8,184 bases of DNA, from positions 1 through 8,184 of the forward strand of contig QHVD01000294.1 of assembly GCA_003222235.1 (NCBI GenBank). Reading direction: 5' to 3'. Positions 1 through 4,406 of this stretch are shown here, piece after piece; the stretch's first letter is position 1; each line of letters begins with the position of its first letter. This DNA is from Gemmatimonadota bacterium. GTDB taxonomy: Bacteria > Gemmatimonadota > Gemmatimonadetes > Gemmatimonadales > GWC2-71-9. A program made the position numbers and the translations under genes. Below the pieces are notes generated by a model, which was given only the letters and a program-made list of their open reading frames with translations, was not told the DNA's origin and did no database searches.

Positions 1-1245
1 CATCACCGGCTCCGGCCGAGCGTCGTGATCCTGGAACTCTCGCTCCCGGACGTCGAAGGGCTCGAAGTGCTGGAGCGGCTGCAGCCGGAGGGCGCCCCTG
101 TGATCGTCATCACGGGGGAGGGCGACATCGAGCGGACCGTCCGCGCGATGCAGCTCGGCGCCGAGACCTGTCTCACGAAGCCGGTGCAGTTGCAACATCT
201 CGCGGCGGCGGCGGCGCGGGCGCTCGAGAAGGTGCGCCTGAGGCGGCAGAACGCGCTGCTCCGCGCCCACGACAACGTTGCGCCCGAGCTCGGCGCGCTC
301 GGCGTCTCGCCCGCGATGCAGGAGCTGGCACGGCAGATCGAGCTGCTCGCCGCGACCGATCACTCGACCGTGCTCCTTACGGGCGAGAGCGGCACGGGTA
401 AGGGATGGGTCGCACGGATCGTCCACCGCCTGAGCCCGCGGGCCGACGAACCGTTCGTCGAGGCGAACTGCGGCGGGCCGTCGGCGACGCTCCTCGACTC
501 GGAGCTGTTCGGCGACGAAACGGGCGGGTTCGTCAAGGCGAGGGAGCGCAGGCAGGGTCTGCTCGAGCTCGCCGATCACGGCACGATTCTCCTCGACGAG
601 GTCGGGGCGCTGGCCGCGGAGCTGCAGCCCAAGCTCCTCGAGGTGCTCGAGACGAAAACGTTCCGGCGCGTGGGTGGGACCCGTGAGCTCCGCATCGACA
701 CCAGGCTCATCGCGGCGACCAACCGAGACCTTGCGAGCGAGGTGAAAGCGGGACGGTTCCGGGAGGACCTGCACGACCGCCTCAACGCCAGACCGATGCG
801 CCTGCCGCCGCTGCGGGAGCGCTCGCGTGAGGACCGGCTGGCGGTTCTCACGGGGATCCTCGCCGATCTGGGGTCGCAGATGCCCGGCTGTCCGAGGACG
901 TGCACCGAGGAAGCGCTCGATCGGCTGCTGTCGGCGCCCTGGCCGGGAAACGTACGCGAGCTGCGGAATGCGGTCGAGCGGGCGATGATCATCGCCCGCG
1001 GCTGCGCCGCGATCGGCCTCGATCACCTGCCGCCCGACTTGCGCCGGAGCGGGGTCGCGGGCGGGTCCGGGGGGGCGGGAGGCGACCGCCGCCATCAGCC
1101 GCAGAGCCTCGCCGAGGTGGAGCGGCTGCACATCGAGAAGATCCTCAGGCACCACGGCGGCAACCGCACACGGGCCGCCCAGGAGCTCGGCATTTCGCGG
1201 GCGACGCTGATCAATAAGATTAAGGTTTACGGGCTCGACCTCTGA
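1..1245 (+). CDS. NtrC-family response regulator with altered receiver and GAFTGA loop (5' partial)
   Basis: Transcription regulator of the bacterial enhancer-binding protein family: receiver, AAA+ ATPase, Fis-type DNA-binding domain. The frame is open to the left edge, so the first ~45-50 receiver residues are missing; the GTG at 25 lies inside the receiver and is not the true start. Seen: receiver Thr in VIVITGEGD and Lys in CLTKP (about 178-180); Walker A GESGTGK (382-402); Walker B GTILLDE; sensor I ATNRDL; arginine-finger region FREDLHDRLN; sensor II WPGNVREL; a Gly-rich linker (about 1050-1083); a C-terminal helix-turn-helix with GNRTRAAQELGISRATL. Two key sites differ from the family. 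The phospho-acceptor Asp (D-x-x-x-P) is Glu (34-36), and the sigma-54-contacting GAFTGA reads GGFVKA (523-540). Known: Glu at this Asp partly mimics phosphorylation in NtrC, and the loop Thr is needed for sigma-54 activation. Inferred: phosphorylation-independent and perhaps sigma-54-independent. Confidence 0.93.
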   Translation, partial: HHRLRPSVVILELSLPDVEGLEVLERLQPEGAPVIVITGEGDIERTVRAMQLGAETCLTKPVQLQHLAAAAARALEKVRLRRQNALLRAHDNVAPELGALGVSPAMQELARQIELLAATDHSTVLLTGESGTGKGWVARIVHRLSPRADEPFVEANCGGPSATLLDSELFGDETGGFVKARERRQGLLELADHGTILLDEVGALAAELQPKLLEVLETKTFRRVGGTRELRIDTRLIAATNRDLASEVKAGRFREDLHDRLNARPMRLPPLRERSREDRLAVLTGILADLGSQMPGCPRTCTEEALDRLLSAPWPGNVRELRNAVERAMIIARGCAAIGLDHLPPDLRRSGVAGGSGGAGGDRRHQPQSLAEVERLHIEKILRHHGGNRTRAAQELGISRATLINKIKVYGLDL

Positions 1246-1250
1246 GGTGG
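1244..1250 (+). promoter_or_regulatory. Shine-Dalgarno of the CxxC protein
   Basis: GAGGTGG overlaps the stop codon of the upstream regulator and ends 3 bases before the ATG at 1254; its GAGG core is 6 bases away. This supports the ATG and indicates co-transcription and likely translational coupling of the two genes. Confidence 0.6.
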
Positions 1251-1253
1251 ACG

Positions 1254-1442
1254 ATGACGGAGAAACCGGCGCTGCAGGAGCACGACGGGATGGTTTGCCG
1301 CTACTGCGGCAACGAGGAGCGGGCTTCGGAAGGATATCCCTGCGTTGGGTGCGGGACGTTCATCTGCCTGATCTGTTCGTTCCGGGGGATCGAGCGCTGC
1401 AAGGCGTGTGAGGCCAAGGCGCAGGCGGCGAGGCGGGCGTAG
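1254..1442 (+). CDS. 62-residue four-CxxC (FYVE/RING-like) zinc-binding protein
   Basis: Small cysteine-rich protein whose function I do not recognise. It has eight Cys in four CxxC pairs at residues 15/18, 30/33, 38/41 and 49/52, giving C-x2-C-x11-C-x2-C-x4-C-x2-C-x7-C-x2-C. The middle stretch CVGCGTFICLIC has the CxxC-x4-CxxC core seen in treble-clef fingers of the FYVE/RING type, which bind two zinc ions in cross-brace fashion. The first ten residues and the Ala/Arg/Lys-rich tail flank the finger; there is no signal peptide or membrane segment. It starts 8 bases after the NtrC-type regulator with the SD overlapping that gene's stop, so it is probably in the same operon and could partner with it. 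Alternatives are a plain double zinc ribbon or an iron-sulfur or heme-independent redox protein. The gene is convincing; the fold is inferred from spacing only. Confidence 0.8.
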   Translation: MTEKPALQEHDGMVCRYCGNEERASEGYPCVGCGTFICLICSFRGIERCKACEAKAQAARRA

Positions 1443-1469
1443 GCTGCGCGTCGCCGCGGATCGCCGGAA

Positions 1470-2093
1470 CTAGGGTAAGCGTCGCCGCTTCTCGACCTCC
1501 CGGACCAGGTCCTGGGGTGGGGTGCGGAGTTCCTTCGCGAGCTTCTGCATCGCCTCCTCCCGGCCGGTCCACCCCTCGCCGGCGGCCGCGATCGCGTCGA
1601 GCGCGATCTCCGCGGCGAGCGAGGTGCGCTCCTCCAGGTCGCGCGTGCGCTCGGCGACCTGGTGCGCGAGCCACTGCTCGAGCTCGCGCCGGTCGATCTC
1701 CAGCTGACGCAGGCGCAGCGCGGCCTCCAGGGACAGCTCCAGCTCATCCAGGTCCACGGGCTTGATGAGGTAATCCTGGGCGCCGAGCTTCATGCACTCG
1801 ATCGCGGTGCGGGGCTCGTCGATGGCTGTGAGCATGATGATGGCGATGTCTGAGTCGAGGGCCAGTGCCTTGGGGACGAGCTCGACGCCCGTCATGTTCG
1901 GCATCCGGATATCGGACAGCATCGCCTGCGGATGTCCGTCCTGCTGGCGCTCGAGCGCCTCCGCGCCGCTTGCGGCCTGAAGCACGCGATACCCGAGGCG
2001 GGTGAGGAAGCGGTCGAGGGCCTGGCGGATGCCTTCCTCGTCGTCGACGACGAGGACCGTGGTGGGCGTGGATGGCGCGTCGTGCGTGGCCAC
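1470..2093 (-). CDS. Receiver-only response regulator with coiled-coil tail
   Basis: Two-component receiver protein of 207 residues. Residues about 10-125 form a canonical receiver: VLVVDDEE with acidic pocket D17/D18, phospho-acceptor D61 in LSDIRMPNMTG, T89 in IIMLTA and K111 in DYLIKP. No recognisable output domain follows. Residues about 128-160 are a charged helix with the QLEIDRRELEQWLAHQVAERT pattern that commonly links receivers to HD-GYP or GGDEF domains, followed by a short Arg-rich tail of about 45 residues. It may have lost an output domain, or act by protein contact. The start is GTG, the only usable one because an in-frame TAG lies two codons upstream. A GGAGGG lies 15 bases away, too far for a normal SD. 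It is convergent with the NtrC-type operon (27 bases apart) and divergent from the P1 peptidase. Unlike the neighbouring regulator its phosphorylation site is intact. Confidence 0.92.
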   Translation of the reverse strand: MATHDAPSTPTTVLVVDDEEGIRQALDRFLTRLGYRVLQAASGAEALERQQDGHPQAMLSDIRMPNMTGVELVPKALALDSDIAIIMLTAIDEPRTAIECMKLGAQDYLIKPVDLDELELSLEAALRLRQLEIDRRELEQWLAHQVAERTRDLEERTSLAAEIALDAIAAAGEGWTGREEAMQKLAKELRTPPQDLVREVEKRRRLP

Positions 2094-2098
2094 GCGCT

Positions 2099-2127
2099 AA
2101 CGTACGCGCCCTCCACAATCGGAGCAA
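2099..2127 (-). promoter_or_regulatory. Candidate promoter for the response regulator
   Basis: On the minus strand TTGCTC (2127-2122) and TACGTT (2104-2099) are separated by 17 bases, and the -10-like box ends 5 bases before the GTG start at 2093. Transcription would begin at or next to the start codon, giving a leaderless message, which agrees with the lack of a well-placed SD. Matches to consensus are only partial, so this is a prediction. Confidence 0.35.
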
Positions 2128-2140
2128 GCCGCGCTATCTT
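2112..2140 (+). promoter_or_regulatory. Candidate promoter for the P1 peptidase
   Basis: TCCACA (2112-2117) and TATCTT (2135-2140) are spaced by 17 bases, and the ATG at 2151 follows 10 bases after the -10-like box. There is no SD before the ATG, so the message may be leaderless or carry a leader of a few bases. The elements interleave with those of the minus-strand promoter, so the two would compete for polymerase. The same TATCTT box precedes the HAD gene. Confidence 0.4.
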
Positions 2141-2150
2141 CGCGCACCCA

Positions 2151-3131
2151 ATGGCTCCCCCTCCCATTGCGTCGAATCTCGCCGCCGTCCGTGGTCTCAC
2201 CGTGGGACACTGGACCGACCTTGGCAGGGCGACCGGGTGCACGGTCGTGCTCGCACCGGAAGGCGGCATGCGCGCCGCCCGCGCGCTCCGAGGACGCGCG
2301 ACCGGCACGCGCGAGCTCGATGCCCTCGATCCGCGCCACCTCGTCGGGCACATCGACGCCATCTTGCTCACCGGCGGCTCGGCTTACGGGCTGGGCGCGG
2401 CGGACGGCGTGATGCGCTGGCTGCGCGAGCGGGGCCGTGGCTTCCCCGTCGGCGCGGCGGGCGTCGTGCCGATCGTACCGACCGCTGTGATCTTCGATTT
2501 CGATCTCGCGCCGGGGGCCAAGGCAGATCGCTGGCCGACCGCGGACGACGCCTACCGCGCCTGCGCCGCGGCTTCGAGCGCGATCGCCGAGGGATCGGTC
2601 GGCGCGGGGACCGGGGCCACCGTGGGCAAGGCGCTCGGGCCGCGGGGCGCCATGAAAGGGGGGGTTGGGACGTGGGCGGAGGCGGCGGGCGACGTGGTGG
2701 TGGGCGCGTTGGTCGTCCTCAACGCGGTGGGCAACGTCGTGGACGCCGGGGGGGCGATCCTCGCCGGGGCGCGCGACGCCACCGGCAGGTTCGTGGACGC
2801 CCTCGAATACCTCGCCCGAGGGGGCGCGCCGTTCGGGGCAGGCCGGAGCACGACGCTCGCCGTGGTGGCCACCAACGCCGCCCTCGACCGCGTGGCGCTC
2901 GAGGCGCTCGCGCACGCGGCGGGGGACGCGCTGGCGCGCCGCATCGTTCCCTACGGCACGCTGTTCGACGGCGACGTCGTATTCGCGGCCAGCACCGCCG
3001 CCGTCGCGGCCGCGACGCCGCTCCAGGTCGAGGCGCTGGCGGCGCGGGCGGTGCCGCAAGCCGTGGAGCGCGCGGTCCGCCTCGCGCGCGGCGTGGGCGA
3101 CATTCCCGGATTGGCGGACGGTGCCTCATGA
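2151..3131 (+). CDS. P1 family (S58, DmpA-like) aminopeptidase
   Basis: 326-residue protein of the DmpA/BapA family, N-terminal-nucleophile amidohydrolases that cut themselves into two chains and release N-terminal residues from peptides, amides or esters, sometimes beta- or D-residues. Seen: N-terminal GLTVGHWTD with the family's GCTVVL; LTGGSAYGL (73-81); PIVPTAVIFDF (107-117); GAGTGATVGK (151-160); LNAVGNVVD (190-198); and GRSTTLAVVATNA (231-243). By alignment to the DmpA cleavage site, T234 (nt 2850-2852) is the likely nucleophile and cleavage would fall between S233 and T234. No signal peptide is visible, so it is probably cytoplasmic. I chose the ATG at 2151 because it sits just before the family N-terminus and after the divergent gene's promoter; the frame stays open upstream to 1932 only inside the antisense regulator. 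Substrate cannot be read from sequence. The neighbouring NlpC/P60 enzyme suggests a role in peptide or muropeptide breakdown. Confidence 0.94.
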   Translation: MAPPPIASNLAAVRGLTVGHWTDLGRATGCTVVLAPEGGMRAARALRGRATGTRELDALDPRHLVGHIDAILLTGGSAYGLGAADGVMRWLRERGRGFPVGAAGVVPIVPTAVIFDFDLAPGAKADRWPTADDAYRACAAASSAIAEGSVGAGTGATVGKALGPRGAMKGGVGTWAEAAGDVVVGALVVLNAVGNVVDAGGAILAGARDATGRFVDALEYLARGGAPFGAGRSTTLAVVATNAALDRVALEALAHAAGDALARRIVPYGTLFDGDVVFAASTAAVAAATPLQVEALAARAVPQAVERAVRLARGVGDIPGLADGAS

Positions 3132-3135
3132 TGTC

Positions 3136-3140
3136 GGAGG
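3136..3140 (+). promoter_or_regulatory. Strong SD ahead of the GTG at 3148
   Basis: GGAGG ends 7 bases before GTG 3148, while the NlpC/P60 ATG at 3324 has no SD at all. The good ribosome site therefore belongs to the upstream duplicate of the gene start, which makes the short frame 3148-3327 likely to be translated. Confidence 0.5.
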
Positions 3141-3147
3141 CGTGCCC

Positions 3148-3327
3148 GTGGCACCGGACCAGCTGGGGCGCGACGTCGCCGGCGTCGCCCGCCAATGGGT
3201 GCGCGCGAGTAAACTCGCGGCTCGGCCTCTGGCCGGTGAACCGGCCGGAGTTGTTCATGCCCCGCTTCAGCGGGGAGGGGCCGAGCCGCGGCTTGAGCCG
3301 CGGACCACGAGCGTGACTCACCCATGA
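3148..3327 (+). CDS. Possible 59-codon leader frame duplicating the NlpC/P60 start
   Basis: Short frame beginning GTG with a good SD, 16 bases after the P1 peptidase stop. Its first residues, VAPDQLGRDVAGVARQWV, match the start of the downstream peptidase (MSDQLADDVADVARQWV), with 12 of 15 aligned residues the same from DQL onward. The remaining ~40 residues are encoded by the palindrome cluster and look like no protein I know. It ends TGA at 3325-3327, overlapping the downstream ATG as ATGA, although the two matching segments lie in different reading frames. It is either a remnant of a duplication that separated the gene from its original ribosome site, or a functional leader coupling translation to the peptidase. 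It may not be a stable protein. Confidence 0.4.
   Translation: MAPDQLGRDVAGVARQWVRASKLAARPLAGEPAGVVHAPLQRGGAEPRLEPRTTSVTHP
3157..3201 (+). repeat. Direct repeat of the NlpC/P60 5' end, copy 1
   Basis: 45 bases matching 3330-3374 with 39 identities. The match resumes after a small indel as the 14-base string ACTCGCGGCTCGGC at 3213-3226, seen again at 3379-3392. The copies are 173 bases apart and so in different frames. Confidence 0.85.
3204..3303. repeat. Four-palindrome compound element (inverted pair of two-hairpin units)
   Basis: Four palindromes with 2-base centres: 3204-3219 (7 bp arms), 3231-3246 (7 bp), 3260-3275 (7 bp) and 3286-3303 (8 bp). Their centres are 27, 29 and 27 bases apart. 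The stem sequences differ, but the centres read TAAA, TGAA, TTCA and TTGA, so the first two match the second two on the opposite strand. The linker 3221-3230 is CTCGGCCTCT and the linker 3276-3285 read on the minus strand is CTCGGCCCCT. The element is therefore two inverted copies of [hairpin-CTCGGCCYCT-hairpin] around a 13-base core (3247-3259). It resembles REP/BIME-type elements in design; I cannot name a family. Confidence 0.8.
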
Positions 3328-4322
3328 GCGATCAACTGGCGGACGACGTCGCCGACGTCGCCCGCCAATGGGTGCCCGACTCGCGGCTCGGCGTGTTCGA
3401 CGTGACGGTGACGTCGGCAGGGCTGGCGGGGTGCACGACGAGCCGTGAGGCGCTCACGGCGCTGCGAGGCCTCGCGGCGGACGCCGGTGTCGCGGCCGAC
3501 ATCCGCCTGCTCCCCGACGGCTCGGTCGGCGACGGCGCGGAGGCGCTCGTGACTGCGGCGATCGCGCCCCTCTTGCGCGAGCCGCGCATCAGCGCGGACC
3601 GCGTGACGGAGGCGCTCCACGGGGAGACCCTCCGCGTGCTCGAGCGGCGCGGCGCGTGGCTCCGGGTGCGGACATCGGACGGGTATCACGCCTGGACTCA
3701 CGCGGGCTACGTAACGGCCGGCTCGGCCGCCTGGGCGGACGATTGGGGGAAGCGCGCTGCGGCCCGCTCGCTCGGCGCCGAGTTGCGCTCGGAGAACGGA
3801 CGCCTCCGGCTCCCGGTCGGGGCGCGCGCCGCGCTTCGAGTGGACGGTCGTGTGGAGACGGCGGACGGGCGGGTGTGGGACGTGGCGGCGGGGATCATGC
3901 GGAGCGAGGCGGAGGTGCGCGCCGAGGCGCGGCTCGTTGCCGCACCCGATTGGGCGCTCCGCTGGCTCTCCGGCGCGCCGTATCTCTGGGGCGGGCGGAC
4001 CGAGTGGGGGGTTGATTGCTCGGGTCTCGCGCAGGCGACATACGCCGCGCGCGGGGTCCCGCTGCCGCGCGATAGCGACCTCCAATCCGTCACGGGATGC
4101 AGGGTCGAGATCGACCCGAGCGGCTTGGGCTACCAGGCGGGGGACCTGCTGTTCTTCGCGGACGGGCCGCGCGTGACACACGTGGCGTTGTGGGCGGGAG
4201 CCGGCCGGATCGTGCACGCGGCGCTGGCGCGTGGCGGTGTCGGCTCGGACGACCTGTTTGCGAGCAGCGCGGAGGCGAAGCGGCTACGGGACGGTCTCGT
4301 GGCGGTGCGGCGAGTGAGTTAG
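3324..4322 (+). CDS. C40 (NlpC/P60) cell-wall endopeptidase with SH3-like domain
   Basis: 332-residue cysteine peptidase of the NlpC/P60 family, which typically cuts gamma-D-glutamyl-diamino-acid bonds in peptidoglycan stem peptides. The catalytic domain occupies about 205-332: C232 in WGVDCSGL, H286 in THVALW and H298 in IVHA are the expected triad, preceded by APYLWGG. Residues about 90-190 resemble bacterial SH3 segments (GETLRVLERRGAWLRVRTSDGYHAWTHAGYV, split here as GETLRVLERRGAWLRV then TSDGYHAWTHAGYV), as in YkfC-type enzymes. Residues 1-88 form a further alpha/beta region I do not recognise. No signal peptide or lipobox is seen, so it may act on imported muropeptides in the cytoplasm, like YkfC. 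The ATG at 3324 has no SD but overlaps the preceding short frame as ATGA, suggesting reinitiation. Its 5' end is duplicated upstream. With the P1 aminopeptidase it may form a peptide-recycling operon. Confidence 0.92.
   Translation: MSDQLADDVADVARQWVPDSRLGVFDVTVTSAGLAGCTTSREALTALRGLAADAGVAADIRLLPDGSVGDGAEALVTAAIAPLLREPRISADRVTEALHGETLRVLERRGAWLRVRTSDGYHAWTHAGYVTAGSAAWADDWGKRAAARSLGAELRSENGRLRLPVGARAALRVDGRVETADGRVWDVAAGIMRSEAEVRAEARLVAAPDWALRWLSGAPYLWGGRTEWGVDCSGLAQATYAARGVPLPRDSDLQSVTGCRVEIDPSGLGYQAGDLLFFADGPRVTHVALWAGAGRIVHAALARGGVGSDDLFASSAEAKRLRDGLVAVRRVS
3330..3374 (+). repeat. Direct repeat of the NlpC/P60 5' end, copy 2
   Basis: The copy within the intact peptidase gene; partner of 3157-3201, with 39 of 45 bases shared and encoding DQLADDVADVARQWV. 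It is followed by the second ACTCGCGGCTCGGC at 3379-3392. Confidence 0.85.
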
Positions 4323-4340
4323 CAAACGGCCGTGGTCGTT

Positions 4341-4385
4341 CCCCCTCTCCGGTACGGATAGGGGGCCAGGGGTTGGGGGGTGAGG
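4341..4385. repeat. G-rich intergenic repeat with imperfect hairpin
   Basis: CCCCCTCTCC (4341-4350) pairs with GGATAGGGGG (4356-4365), one mismatch, around a 5-base loop, and is followed by a G-rich run ending GGGGGGTGAGG. On the minus strand this reads CCTCACCCCCC...CCCCCTATCC, the general style of dispersed intergenic repeats seen in many GC-rich bacteria. It could act as a transcription stop after the NlpC/P60 gene, but no T-run follows the stem, so an intrinsic terminator is not supported. The rest of the 4323-4406 gap holds only the candidate HAD promoter. Confidence 0.5.
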
Positions 4386-4399
4386 ACCCGCGTTATCTT
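4373..4399 (+). promoter_or_regulatory. Candidate leaderless promoter of the HAD gene
   Basis: TATCTT at 4394-4399 ends 7 bases before the ATG at 4407, putting the expected transcript start at or beside the A of ATG. There is no SD. A weak TTGGGG (4373-4378) lies 15 bases upstream, inside the G-rich repeat. The same TATCTT precedes the P1 peptidase start. Predicted only. Confidence 0.4.
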
Positions 4400-4406
4400 T
4401 CATCCG

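Noticed and set aside
1061..1083. G-rich run in the NtrC-type gene as a possible slippage site or frameshift
   Set aside because: The frame continues without interruption into the helix-turn-helix; it encodes a Gly/Ser-rich linker expected between AAA+ and DNA-binding domains.
1448..1488. Ten-base direct repeat GCGTCGCCGC at 1448-1457 and 1479-1488 between the convergent genes
   Set aside because: Short and of a composition common in this window; no stem or T-run, so neither an attachment site nor a terminator is supported.
1932..2150. Upstream extension of the P1 peptidase to a GTG or ATG at 1932
   Set aside because: The extra residues have no family similarity and overlap the well-supported minus-strand response regulator; the family N-terminus begins just after ATG 2151.
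3128..3316. Frame starting ATG 3128, overlapping the P1 peptidase stop as ATGA
   Set aside because: It could be a coupled start, but it is in a different frame from the duplicated NlpC/P60 segment and its product resembles nothing. GTG 3148 has the SD and the matching residues.
4380..4406. GTG 4380 as HAD gene start
   Set aside because: It would begin inside the G-rich repeat, add nine residues before the canonical MKLVLFDIDGT, and lacks an SD; ATG 4407 follows the TATCTT box.
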